DNA of 64,000 nt from Amaurobius ferox (GCA_951213105.1 OX578145.1:13026707-13090706); one strand, 5' to 3'; numbered from the stretch's first letter, positions 22,275 through 33,196 are shown. Notes: generated from the letters alone by a model not told the origin. Program-made: numbers and translations.

Positions 22275-22561
22275 TGTTGCTGTTCAGACAAAGACCGACT
22301 GACCTACCAGGAAGTGTAAGGTAACTGTTTGGATGGCCGAGAAGAGCCACCCAATTTAGACCGGAATCCAGTGGGGGAGGCATCCACAGGGACCGTACCC
22401 TCCTTTCCCTACCACCAACCTCTCGGAAGGACTTATGGACCCACATGTTTAACGTGGTCGTACTCCGCGCGAACACTACGGCAATTTTGACAGCGGAGGG
22501 AATCGAACCCGGATCTACCGAGTGCAATTCCAATGCGCTAACCACTGGGTTACAGCGCCCT
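22275..22561 (-). mobile_element. SINE family 1, full length with 14-bp target duplication
   Basis: Flanked by CAACATCAGCGTGT at 22261-22274 and 22562-22575, an exact 14-base direct repeat. On the minus strand the tRNA-like head has B box GGGTTCGATTCC and A box near TAACCCAGTGG, followed by the shared body. 287 bases long. It landed in the terminal repeat of the neighbouring Tc1 remnant, so it is younger than that element. Confidence 0.95.
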
Positions 22562-22585
22562 CAACATCAGCGTGTATATGCAGTG

Positions 22586-23211
22586 GGGAAAAATTCCGAA
22601 GTCTGAAAGAATTGAGAACTTTTCCTGTTCTATTAGACGATAAATTCATATAAAATTTGTGCAGTTACCCCTTTTATAATAAGCAATAGGATCCATCAAG
22701 CAGAAATAAATCTATTTACGACAGAAACTAAACAAATCCCAAAATAGAAAAATTGTAAGTTGCAGAAAAAGTTAGGGAAGCTATCTTATTTAATGGCACT
22801 CGAACATCCGCGCTGGAAGGCAGAGGTATCAATTTTGTTATCTTTCCGGGAAGGTCGAATGCTGTGATAATCCAATAATACTTCTGACAGAGGGGGAAGA
22901 ATTGAATTAGAGTTTTATTTTACTGTAGTTTTGAAGTTTCATATATTTCCATTACCTAAACTGTAATATTAGGTAATGGAAATATATGAACTATAAGGGA
23001 CTAGGAAAGTAGAAAGAATTGTAATATGTAGAAGCAAAACACAAAAAAATCCATAATTTTTAAAAATAATTTTGTTGTTTCTACTGTTGATAATTCTACT
23101 TGTCCGAAAAATGGCAGGATAAGTCCAATACCAATATTCAAAATAAAGAGAGTTGCAGCTTCAGTTGGTTTAAATACCCAGGCACATCATAGCAGAAATC
23201 TGACTTATCAC
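22586..23211. other. No gene seen apart from a perfect hairpin
   Basis: Unique AT-rich DNA enclosing the hairpin at 22938-22990. Confidence 0.5.
22938..22990. repeat. Perfect 22-bp hairpin
   Basis: Left arm 22938-22959 (TTCATATATTTCCATTACC...) pairs without mismatch with 22969-22990 across a 9-base loop. No longer terminal repeats surround it. It could be a tiny foldback element, a small-RNA precursor or a recent palindromic duplication. Confidence 0.85.
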
Positions 23212-23298
23212 GATGCCACCTAATTTAGACGGGAATAGAGTGGGGGTGACAGCCACAGGGAGCGCACCCCGTACTATCCTTACCCTGATATAGAGGTC
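23212..23298 (-). mobile_element. SINE family 1, body fragment
   Basis: CCACCTAATTTAGACGGGAA and the following GTGGGGG...CACAGGGA match the SINE body in reverse, more diverged than its neighbours. Ends at GATATAGAGGTC, where the next SINE 3' end begins. Confidence 0.7.
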
Positions 23299-23300
23299 TT

Positions 23301-23500
23301 TCTTTCTTTCGACACAGACTCTCCGAAGTTGTAAGGTATCTGTTTAGATAGTCAGGCTAGTGCCACGTAATTTAAACCGGACATCCACAGAGATCGTACC
23401 CCTCGTCCCTTACCACCAATCCATCGGAAGGACTTTCAGACCCACATATTTAATATGCTCGTACTTTGTCTAAACGCGGCGACAGTTTGGGCAGAGCCGG
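23301..23500 (-). mobile_element. SINE family 1, copy lacking the tRNA head
   Basis: Minus-strand 3' end at TTTCTTTCTTTCGACACAGAC. The body runs to GACAGTTTGGGCAGAGCCGG, where the head should begin, and is replaced by AAGATCTAGAGGTC. The left border also abuts TAGAGGTC. Confidence 0.75.
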
Positions 23501-23514
23501 AAGATCTAGAGGTC

Positions 23515-23801
23515 GTTTTCTTCTTCAACTCAGACCGTCCAACCTACCAGAAGATGTAAAGCATCTGTTTGGTCGGCCGGGAAGTGCTATCCAATTTAGA
23601 CCGGAACACAGTAGGGGAGGCATGCACAGGGACCGTACCCTCCTTCCCCTACCACCAACCTCTCGGAAGGGCTCACGAACCCACATGTTTAATGTGATCG
23701 TACTCCACGTGAACACGGCGACAGTTTGGGTAGAGGCGGGAATTGAACTCGGATCATCCGATTGCAATCCCCGCGCGCTAACCACTGGGCTGTCGTGCCC
23801 C
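23515..23801 (-). mobile_element. SINE family 1, full length with 14-bp target duplication
   Basis: Exact direct repeats AAGATCTAGAGGTC at 23501-23514 and 23802-23815 flank a 287-base SINE. On the minus strand the tRNA-like head carries GAGTTCAATTCCC (B box) and GCCCAGTGGTTAGCGC (A box). The target overlaps the end of the hAT-type MITE that follows. Confidence 0.95.
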
Positions 23802-23807
23802 AAGATC

Positions 23808-24263
23808 TAGAGGTCTGCTCGGACTCGAGCCTGAGTCCGATCCATTTTTAACTTGAATTTGATCAGGACTTGAATTTTTAAACTTCGAGTCGCACTCGGG
23901 GTTAGGTTTTTAAAAAGTCGGGTCGGACCCAGCCGAACATATTTAGTTTTGAAAAAGTGTTAAATACATTTCAATAGAGTGTATGAAATTATTGTGTTGA
24001 TTTCAACTATGTAAAGCTATGTTTAAAAGTAAACCAACTTTAATTCTTTTTTTTTGGTCCAAACTAATCACGAATCCCGGTTTTTAACATATTTGAATAC
24101 AAATCATTTCGGGTCGGACCGGGCCAAGACTTAAGTCTTCAGGCGGAGCCGAGCTCAGGTTCTATATCTGTAAATTTCTTCGGGTTCAGTCTTGGTTTAA
24201 GCACTGATTCTGTTGGGTCGAGCCTGGTGAAAGTCTGAAATTTCGGCTCTTGCAGACATATAC
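23808..24263 (+). mobile_element. hAT-type MITE, short copy
   Basis: Starts TAGAGGTCTGCTCGG and ends CTCTTGCAGACATA, imperfect terminal repeats. The interior is rich in GGGTCGG, GGGCC and CGAGC(C/T) phrases on both sides of an AT-rich core, as in copies 25266-25908 and 34529-36093. Non-coding. Confidence 0.7.
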
Positions 24264-24411
24264 CGTGATCCATAACCCCTCGGATGGACTTTCGGACCTA
24301 TGCATTTATCGTACTCATATTCCGTGTAGATACGGGGATAGTTTTGGGGTTGCGTCTAGGATCGAACACAAGACTTTCGAGTATGATCCTCTTGCTTTAA
24401 CCACTGCAATT
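24264..24411 (-). mobile_element. SINE family 1, diverged head fragment
   Basis: Reverse-strand match to the SINE head half: CTCGGATGGACTTTCGGACC, TCGTACTCATATTCCG, then GGATCGAACACAAGA and TTTAACCACTGCA (decayed B and A boxes). 3' part missing at the MITE border. Confidence 0.7.
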
Positions 24412-24934
24412 AAAAATTTTTAAATACAAGAAATATTTATTTACATGATCAAACTATTTTTGCGCTTATTCCAATATATGGTTAGTAGGGGAGGGGAAGG
24501 TAAAATAGCCATGTGCTATTTTTTCATTTTCAATGTGCTGTCACATATCAAAAATAAGGTAGGTAAACCAGCTTGTCTGATGTTAATATATTTATAGGCT
24601 TAAGGTATCTTAAACTTGATGACATCCTAGTATTTTATTTTCCTTTCATCCATTAATAGTATAATTATTTTCTATCTTGCACTACTACATAAATGTCAGA
24701 TGTTATAACCTTTTTATAGAATTATTGTTGTCATTTTTCAACTTTCAATATTTCAGCCTTTTATTTTCCAAATTTCATCTTATTTTTTAACATTATGTTC
24801 AAATTTTCAGATACTTTTAACTTTTCCTATAATTGCATCTATTTTCTATTCTTGAGATTCACATCTGAAAGAATGCGCAATAGACTATTTGTGGATGGCA
24901 AAAACTTTACAATACCATTGTTTTTAACAAACAA
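24412..24934. other. No gene seen
   Basis: AT-rich unique sequence without supported features. Confidence 0.5.
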
Positions 24935-25175
24935 TTTTTGAAGCATCTATTTATCAGAATCTACCATAGATAGAGCCCAGGTGATGACTGGTATAGATTC
25001 AGTATTGAATTCGGGAAGATGGAGGGAGGTTCACTAAAGATTTCAACTTCTGGTTCAAAATATTTCCTTGAAATATTTATTACTCAAGATTGGATGATGA
25101 CATATGAATTCAGCATCAATTTTCGAAGAGAAGGTGGGTGAGTTGATTAAGGAATTCCATTTCCGGTTCTGGGGA
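24935..25175 (-). repeat. Reverse relative of the 10283-10790 repeat
   Basis: In reverse complement it shows the same run of phrases: GGAAATGGAATTCC, TTGATGCTGAATTC, GTCATCATCCAATC, GAACCAGAAGTTGAAA and CCAGTCATCACCTGGGC. Slightly over one unit long. Confidence 0.5.
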
Positions 25176-25265
25176 TATCACTCCGGTTTTACCGAAATTT
25201 CGTATGACTGCACGAAATAAGTGTGCAAAAGAGTACAGAAATGCATAAAAGTTCCATCGAAATGG

Positions 25266-25908
25266 ATGTGAGGCCTGCACGGGCTTGGTCCGTGGGCTTA
25301 GGCCCGACACGACTCGAGGGCTGGGTCGAATTTTAAGAAACTATTAAAGACAGGGCCGAGGTTATTTATTATCAAGGTTATTTCGGGCCAGGTTAAGTTC
25401 TAAAAATTTAAACAGAAAAATTATAAATCATGCATGAAACAAAGTTCCCAATAAGTTTCCCGTCATTCTGTGCCGTATCAAGTAATAAATGTTTGCTTTA
25501 TATGGAACACGCAGATGGATAAATTAGAATCAGACACAAAATAATAGCAATAATAATAATAATAATAATTTCAGGTAGGAAATTGAAGACTTATTTATTC
25601 GAAGAGATTCTGAAGTAAAAATAAAACATTCCTCTTCTCAGTTTTCACCTGCTGTTGTTCAATCGTTGTATTTAATATGTAATATAATTTGTGTTTAATT
25701 TCTTAAATGATAAATTATGATCACGATACACGAGGCAATAGTGTGTTTGTTGGCTTTAGTCAGTCTTCGATGTTTTTAAAAATATCGGACCGGGTCGGGT
25801 TCATGTGAATTATTTCGAAAAATTTTCGGTCTCGGCCGGATGAAATCTTAAAATTTTTGAGCCGGGCCGGGTAAAAATGTTAAAATTAGGCTGGTGCAGA
25901 CCTCTAGT
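25266..25908 (+). mobile_element. hAT-type MITE, longer copy
   Basis: Ends GAGGCCTGCACGGGC at the left and GGTGCAGACCTCTAG at the right, inverted with few mismatches. Same phrase order as 34529-36093 (AAACAGAAAAATT, CACCTGCTG, TTTATGTTTAATT-like, GAGGCAA, GGCCGGGC). A short ATA tract lies at 25547-25568. Non-coding. Confidence 0.8.
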
Positions 25909-27083
25909 ATACACATTTCTGAAGGATTCTTCATAAATTTCTTGTTAAACATTGCTTTCGGCAGCAAAGACGATATAAAGTAAAAACATACAGAAACTGA
26001 AACACTCTTACAGATTCTAAATAACTTTTTCTGAGTATAGCCGTTGTAAGTAGAAAAGAAGAGAAAAATAATTTATATAGTTCCAAAAACACAATCGAAA
26101 CACAAAACAACACTCAACGCCAAAGCAAACACATTCACATTTCCTTGCCTGTAGCGAAAAAAAAACCATTTGTCTTGCCACTCCGAAAGAATGTATTCAA
26201 GGTATTTCTCATAAACTTGCGGTTACAGTTTTGTAGCGTAAAAATAAAATGAAAACTCTGAGATACACCTGTTTTGATGTATTCGGATGTCAAAACTCTC
26301 TGACTGAGGCTTTCATCATATACTCCTGTTTTATTACGCACAGAAATGTTTTGAATGACACAAATAGTATTTATTCTTTGTGTAAATTATTATTCTGAAA
26401 AGCCACGTGACTTCAAAATGATCAATTTGAGACAACAACCACCACAAAATGATAGTATTTTGTGTGGACCGATGTGTAGTTAGTAAAAATTACGGCAATA
26501 TATAATTAAGGCGGAATTGTAAATTAGGTGCTGACATTACAGACGTAAATTATCGCAAATATTTTTTCAAATAGTTTAATAAAACTATTAAAACTTCGTT
26601 AAAAGTAACTTGCAACACAAAATAGTGTCGAAGGAAATAAACAGCCTTTTTCGCCAGGACAACAAGAAGCGCAACCTTTACTCGTCAGAGCAGGATAGGC
26701 AACAAGAATGGCTGACGCAAGGTTGCCAACGTGTGAGGAGAAAAAAGGGAAAACAAAACATGGAAGGACTTGTTCAGTGAATAAAACTACTATCACAATT
26801 GTCCTATAAAATTAAGACTAACCCGTTTCGGAGGTTACATGAGTCGTCCAAACCAGGTGTAAAAACAACAGCTTCTAAGCAAACACACAAAAAAATCTGA
26901 TGTGGACAGTACATGGTTTTCCTTACATGATGCAAGGATTTTACTTCTTATACAGCGAAATAATTAATAGTGTACGATAATTAATAGTGTAAAATTAATA
27001 GTGAACAGTGAACAGTGGTTCTAACGTTGAATAGATCAGGGACCAGTTAGCAGAATAAGCTCCCTTGAAATTCAAGATGGACC
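25909..27083. other. No gene seen
   Basis: Unique. 26672-26730 is GC-richer, with an imperfect inverted repeat (GCAACCTTTACTCGTCAG against CTGACGCAAGGTTGC), and is followed by GTGAATAAAACTAC. This might be a weak LTR or transcript end but is unsupported otherwise. Confidence 0.45.
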
Positions 27084-27097
27084 ACACCCTTATAGCC

Positions 27098-27162
27098 TTC
27101 TCTCCCGGCCACACATTAAACTACCATAAGCCTTTGGGTTGGCTGTGTGGTCTGGGCCTTCA
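27098..27162 (+). mobile_element. Ultra-short SINE 3' end with 14-bp target duplication
   Basis: A 65-base insert flanked by exact ACACCCTTATAGCC at 27084-27097 and 27163-27176. Its end, CCTTTGGGTTGGCTGTGTGG then TCTGGGCC, corresponds to the SINE family 1 3' region (TTTCGGGTAGGTCGGACAGT then CTGGGTC). Head and body are missing, as after severe 5' truncation. Confidence 0.75.
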
Positions 27163-27176
27163 ACACCCTTATAGCC

Positions 27177-28249
27177 ACGTTTCTCTACGTCACGGAAAAC
27201 TCCCGCAATTTCTTATCTCTTTTGATATGGATATGTAACTTACAATTCAGACACGTTTTAAATGCATTATCTGTTAGACTAGAATCAAATAAATTCAAAA
27301 TTGACTAAATTAAAGAATAATGTTATTATTTTCTAATACCATTGTATAGAGGAAGTTACTGAATAATTTGCTAATTCGACATTTAGACGAAAAGTACATT
27401 TAAAGACATCATGAACACATTTTAAACATTTTTGGAAACGTTTCTATCAGTGTTGTGTGTGTGTGTGTGTGTATATCTGTGAGGTACGAATGCACGGATC
27501 ACCATGAAAATGTATATGCAGATGCATTCTGTAAAAAATATAGAAACAGGTAGGGCAGGCGCCCTCTCGCGCTCTCCTATGAGCGCATATAGAACTTATT
27601 TATTCCAGTGGGAGCAAACTCAAGGATGAGAAGTGCAATATCGACTAGTTTGATACCTACTTTCAATATCTCTTATGGGTGCCCATTGTGAATGTGCCCA
27701 TGTAATGCTTAGTACGTAGTCAAGAAAAACTATTCCTTCTATTCTCATCTCTACAAAGCGCATTCTTTACAGTCAAAGCGTTCGATTGGAATGGAGGATG
27801 CTCAAAATTCGATATTTAAATTTTCGTCTTAGTCATTCCATGCATTATACTGTCTGTGAGGAAAGCAATATAACATTTTGCTTATCTGGCTCTAATATTA
27901 AATGCTAAATATTAATACATATACATCGCTATCGTGGATCTACTAAATTTCCATTTCTAAAGAAACGTATATACCCGAAACAAGTATTTACTTTTTACAC
28001 TTAGAAGCATGGAAGGAAGAGCTGAAGCATGGAAGAGATTTGAGAGATTCAAGAAAAATATTTAAATTATGTGACTTTATTATATATAAGTAAAACTTAA
28101 AATTAATTCCACAAAAATTGTTATTTAATTTGTCAATTTTTAAAAGTAAAAACACTCCGAAAGATGAAATACTTATTACAATGGGATTTATTCATTCATA
28201 TTCATTTATTATTGAACGTGTGGGACGTAGAAAAGAAAACTTAAAGTTA
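27177..28249. other. No gene seen; possible fragment of a microsatellite-bearing repeat
   Basis: A (GT)n run at 27454-27472 is followed by ATGCACGGATCACCATGAAA, resembling the microsatellite-plus-phrase module of the A-E families and the stretch at 41876-41950. Otherwise unique. Confidence 0.45.
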
Positions 28250-29207
28250 AACTTATAATTGACATTAATTATTGTTAATCATTAAAGACATGGCCGTTGA
28301 TCTCATAAAGTGGAATTAACATTAAAACGTACATTGCTCGTTGTTGTGCCGCAATAAACCCTCCAATTATTTTTACCTTTTGTGTAAGTCCTGAAAAGAA
28401 TTATTAATTAATTTAAAAAGATTAGACTATTTAAACTTAACAATAACATTTATTAACAACATCAATTTATCAATAACACCAATTTTCATAAATATCAATT
28501 TTCAATTATTATCAATTTTCATTTAATTATTTTAGCAAGGGGAGATATGCGACCAGGAATATTAGTTTTACCGTTGTTGTCTAGGACCTGCTATTATGAG
28601 CACATACCTTCCAGTTTAGTCTTGGGCTCATCATCTCGCTTGCATCAGTCTTATACTGCCATAACTCTGTGGTGTGTGGCCCCTCCTCGTACTACTAATG
28701 CACTCGCCATAGATTACCTTAACGGGACACTCAACAACTACTCGTACTTTAAGTCAAAATTCGTGATTATTTTCTTTTCATGTCTGATCTCCATTTCTGC
28801 TCCTCGTTGTCTTTCGTATGCTACTGCACTCTCATTTTTCTATAACTGAAACTCGTGTATTTCGTCCACAACTCTGGTGTGTGTGGCCCCGAACTCTCAT
28901 TTCTTTCCTCTCATCCAAGCTGTGGTTCCTTCGGCGGGGGGGGGGGGGGGGGGGGGGGGGATAGCTCCGCCCTTCTTCCCCTTGGCGTTCATTGGTTCTT
29001 CTTAACCCAATGGCATCATTTCGCCTATAGCAAGGCCCCTCTCAGCCCCTCTGGTCTTGCACACCTAAATTTATAGTCCTTTTGACCTAAAAGTTCAAGT
29101 CCTCATAAACTTCGGTGCCAGCCAGTCTGCACGCTTTGTTCGGCGTTCTGGCCACCATAAATACTCAAATAAAAGTGTCTCATGTGAGAACAATTTCTGG
29201 TCTCACA
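28250..29207 (+). mobile_element. Retroelement 3' end with LTR-like terminus, copy 1
   Basis: Left part (28330-28410, ACATTGC...ATTATTAATTAA) aligns with 49845-49910. A purine tract AAGGGGAGA (28537-28545) precedes TATGCGACCAGGA, and the block ends TTTCTGGTCTCACA at 29207 with CAAATAAAAG shortly before. Copy 2 (49735-50707) has AAGGAGGAGA, GAGACCAGGA and CTCCTGGTCCCACA in the same order. Polypurine tract, inverted ends and poly(A) signal fit a 3' LTR, but no pol is present and no target duplication is seen. The 100-codon frame at 28547 is not protein-like. Confidence 0.45.
28936..28960 (+). repeat. 25-base poly-G run
   Basis: Uninterrupted G run, interrupting the LTR-like block. It may be partly an assembly artefact. 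Confidence 0.9.
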
Positions 29208-30197
29208 GAACGATAATAAAAAATATATATTACTCCCTAAAAAAATTTAATTATTTTGTGACTCATAAAATTTGCACATTTTTAATAACATTTTTGTAAA
29301 TTTAAATTTTTAAAAATGTTATTTCAATAGACTTTACCTTTAAATGAATACAAATATTTAGTAAATTTGTCTAAATGGCAATCCATCATTAAAGTTTAAA
29401 CTGTGTAAGGCGCCGGATTAGTCAGAACATATAAGAAACTCGTAAACAAGTTTATTCCCATCAAAGTTTCTAATGCTTCTAAAATTCCCTGTTTATTTTC
29501 CAAAATTCCAAGATTTAATCTTGCTTCTCAAAATTCCCGTATTTTTTGCATTTCTATCTGTATTTTAATGAATTCAAATGAATAACATATTATATTAATA
29601 GAATAATTTTAAACAAACTACAGCTATATATGTATAGCATATCAATTTTTGATTAGCTCATTGTCTCAGTTTTATCAGCTTTTCTCTATTGATTTGACAA
29701 AAAATGTTACTCTCTTTAAATTTCATGAAATTTTATACATTTCGAGACTCTTATCCACCTGATTCTTGGAAGGGTACGTTTTGGAGGGCTTCAAATAATA
29801 TTCTCGTTTCTATTACAAATGATGGAGTTTTATATGCAGTTTTATGATTGTGTTTTAATTATAAAACATCCAGTCAAGAACAAAATGTAAGCAAATATTT
29901 TCTTTGTTCTACAATAAAAATGCTTTATGAAATCAACGTATTAAAAAGTTTATCTTCTAGAAATATTCTTAAGTAGAGAACATATTTATGCCCGTCTGAA
30001 TAAGTTGCTCAAATGTCTTCACATGCCTGTCTTCAATGTCTTATCATCTCAAGCCGTTACTTCTAAGCCTGGTCTTCTTGAACACGTTACGCATACGAAT
30101 CTCCGTTTGAAGAAATGATAAAATGGTTTAAAAATTTCAAACATCTTTGCCATATGCATGAACATACACGAACATACATTAGTTTAAAAAATATATA
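29208..30197. other. No gene seen
   Basis: AT-rich unique sequence. Confidence 0.5.
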
Positions 30198-30869
30198 TAC
30201 AGGGTGTCCAGTGCTATCGGTGCCCAATGGCTATTTCCTCCACTGTTAGTCCCAGAGATATACTTCCAATTGCAAAAATGTTTTAAATTTTAAAATCTAT
30301 TATCTTAGAAACAGTTTAAATCAATATATGCATTTATGAAAGAAATACGAAATATAAATTTTTATACGGTACCCCGGTTCTACCAGTTATATTTAGGAAA
30401 ATCTTCCTCATACAATTGCATGCAAAATAAAAAAAAATCTTCCTTTTACGACCCAAATTCACCTAGTTATGAAGCATTAAACATTATGAACTAAGTCGCT
30501 TTTCCACACATAAAAGTGTCCCATTTTAGGCAACCAACCAATCAGGGACCGTATTGACCATTTCTCAGCACAAAAAGTGCTCCAACTTTAAACAGCTATA
30601 ATTCTGTCAAATTTGGTCGTAAAAGGATGATTTTTTTATTTTGCATAAAATTGTATGAGGATGATTTTCCTAAATATAATTGGTAGGACCGGGGGACTGT
30701 ATAAAAATTTATATTTCGTATTTCTTTCAGAAATGCAATTATTGATTTAAATTGTTTCTAATATAATAGATTTTAAAATTTTAAACATTTTTGCAATTGG
30801 AAGTGCATCTCTGTGACTAACGGTTGAGGAAATAGCTATTGGGCACCGATAGCACTGGACACCCTGTAT
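30198..30869. mobile_element. Foldback MITE with ~265-bp arms
   Basis: Left arm 30198-30463 and right arm 30607-30869 are inverted copies with few mismatches. Both start TACAGGGTGTCCAGTGCTAT at the outer end and reach TTTTACGACC(C/A)AAATT inward. The spacer is about 143 bases. TATA lies at both outer borders. No coding region, so moved in trans if at all. Confidence 0.92.
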
Positions 30870-31930
30870 ATTTTATGATTAATGTCGCTTTATTGCAAAT
30901 TTCGATTTCTTCCCTCAACATCCACTGTCATAATTTAAGCAATCTTCTGATGTATTTCCTTTATATTTTCAGCAAAATTATGTCGATAATATAAACGTTT
31001 TTTCCATGATTTAATGAACTTTACAAAATAGAATTTTATTTTATCAAAATAATAAACAAAACAAATTTTTATATACATGTTTCTACCAAATCTCAGTTAA
31101 AAACCAGGGAAAAGGATTTGCTTATTCCAACAATTTAAATGTTATTTGCATTCTGTACTCTTTTGTCACTTTTGATACAATATGAGAATCTTTTTTATCT
31201 CACTATTTATGAAGGAACTGTATGGAATGTTTCTAAAAAGTTTTTGATCAATATTGTTAAGAGTTCGTTTGGATGGCATCTCTGCAATGAAAGCGACCAT
31301 ATATATTAATCTTTGACTCAATGTACAATCTCGCAAACTAATAATTTCTTCTCGAAATGTTTATATTCATCTTTAATGTGACAAAATAAACAGATCGCCG
31401 ATAAAGGTGGTAAAATCACCTCATTATTGTGATTGATAAACTGTAATTAAAGTAGCAACCGAGTTTTTTTTTGGCGGGGAAGGGAGTTTTGTAAAAGCTG
31501 GGAATTTTCAGTCATTGCCCTTTGCAGTGTTAAAGGCTGAATCAAAACCACGATCGAACAGAGCATTTTATTCAATGAAGAAATTTACATTGTCTGCAGA
31601 GCGAAACATTGTTTCAAACTCATTAAGAGCGTAAAACCTTCGTGCGAAAGTTCGACTCATGTGTTTTGAAGAACCCGTCCATCAGCGAGCACATCTTGAC
31701 AACACACATTTGTTTTCGTTCTCTCTATTTTGTTTTGTCTGTCCACAGAATCGAACACATTCGGAAAATAGTTTATTTCGTTTCGAGGTTGGCTGCAAAA
31801 TGATCGAAAATCATCTGCTCTATTGCTTACAATGAGAAGGGTGAATTTTGTATACACATTTCTTAGCTAGGAATATATCTTATAACGGACACAAATACTC
31901 GGCGTTGCTCCGGATATAGTTTGATGAAAC
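30870..31930. other. No gene supported; one strong acceptor-like site
   Basis: Mostly AT-rich. A long pyrimidine tract ending TTTGTCTGTCCACAG at 31748 is followed by 28 open codons and a stop, which would fit a small terminal exon but has no other support. The reverse frame at 31657-31857 is unrecognised. Confidence 0.4.
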
Positions 31931-33103
31931 AAAAAAAAAATTGATACGGGCAGCACCTGACTTTTATTACGCACTGAAATTCATTTTCTCTTTATTTCTT
32001 TAATAATTCATTAAATTGAGTTTAATGCACAAAATAACAAGCATAATTATTTGAATAATACTAAGTTTGCACTTTTAATTCAATTTAATTTTCTGGTATC
32101 TTTCAATTTAATTTTCTGGTAACTTTTAATTTTGTTTTTTGGCTTGTTTATTGGTGAAGGTTACTAGACATACTTTCAAAGACGTAGCAAAAATGCGAAA
32201 AAACTAAAATATCTTGAGAACGGTTAGTCCTAGAGTAATGTGGTTGGTCTTATTCTTTTCATAGTTAAGAATTACGTATAAAACAAGCATTTAATGGTTG
32301 CATTTGAGGACACGCAGTATTTTATTTTAGATTTTAACGATAAAGGTAGATCACAAATAAAGGCAGGTCTCTCCCCCCCCCCCGAATCGCACCAACATCT
32401 AATTAGCACCAGTGTAACCCTCAAATGACTTTGGGTCAATTAGTATTTTAGAAAGAGTGTAAGGATTAACAATTTCTATTCTCGACTTCTTATTTTTCAA
32501 GCAGTGTCTTCCCTTCAGTGGGAAGATTCTAAATTTAAATAGAAGTCGCGCAGATTGTGGACGGCAGGGGGAGCTGGCAACCAGGTTCTTGAGATGCGAA
32601 GTGCGAAGCATGAGGTGGAACGTGGCGTGTGTGGCTACAGTCGACGGTAGAAAGATTGGAGAAAGGGTTAACTATGTACATTCGGATATATTACTTGTAA
32701 ATTACGGTAATAGGTGTTTATTTTATGATTTTCTACAGTTTTAAGAATAAACTTTATGTTTTAATCAAAAGATGCCTGCGTGTTCATTCCGCCACTTTTA
32801 CAAGAGTAGATCGATTTTTGCGGATCATTTCGTAAGAAAAAAAACAGTTCTTTTAGTCGGAATAGTACCAGAATGTAATCAGCACCAGGGTAACTCACAA
32901 AAGACTTACCTATAAAATTTTGTGAAATTAGGTTAATTAGTTCTTGAGTTAGAGTGGATATATACGAACGGATGGACATTGAGCTATAATTTTTTGTGTT
33001 CTAGAGGTCCAAAAGTGTGTAGATCCGTCGAAAACTAGAGTTACGATTTTCGGCACGATTTCAATAATTTCCTTATACATTGCCATGTATTGTAGGGAAA
33101 GTA
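31931..33103 (-). mobile_element. Family B element, reverse, split by a solo LTR
   Basis: Minus-strand head hairpin TACTTTCCCTACAATACATG at 33103 inward; tail (read plus) TTGATACGGGCAGCACCTGA at 31941-31960. The internal phrase CACTCTAACTCAAGAACTAA and its second decayed repeat are as in 40604-41340. Interrupted at 32458-32802. Confidence 0.85.
32458..32802 (+). mobile_element. Solo LTR with 4-bp target duplication
   Basis: 345 bases from TGTAAGGATT to CACTTTTACA (TGTAA...TTACA ends), flanked by AGAG at 32454-32457 and 32803-32806. AAGAATAAACTTT near 32744 is a poly(A) signal for the plus orientation. Removing it restores the family-B phrase across the junction by comparison with 40900-40940, which confirms the borders. 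A 4-base duplication fits Gypsy-type integration. No internal retroviral-type genes remain. Confidence 0.82.
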
Positions 33104-33196
33104 AAAACAGGCTAATCGTTTCCCACTGGCAAGTAATGCCGGATATTTTTATATCTAACAGAAGTTCATAGTTTTACGAGATTTCCACGAAATTTT

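Larger units (their letters stand above)
21010..22585 (-). mobile_element. Tc1-like transposon remnant with SINE in its terminus
   Basis: Contains the broken transposase at 21010-21905. Upstream of it on the minus strand is a flank whose outer part (22195-22274, continuing after the SINE at 22576-22585) matches, in inverse orientation, the 3' flank of the Tc1 remnant at 63143-63215: GAGTTT(C/T)GC.GCTG(C/T)AGCT, ATGCATATA and CAACA...GTGTATAT. Opposite ends of two relatives sharing inverse sequence means these are the terminal inverted repeats. The left end is not identified. Confidence 0.65.

Noticed and set aside
26599..26796. 65-codon reverse frame with Cys-rich segment
   Set aside because: No splice-site support or domain and it overlaps an imperfect inverted repeat.
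28547..29076. Frames of 100 and 73 codons
   Set aside because: Lie in the LTR-like terminus, with one translating the poly-G run; not protein-like.
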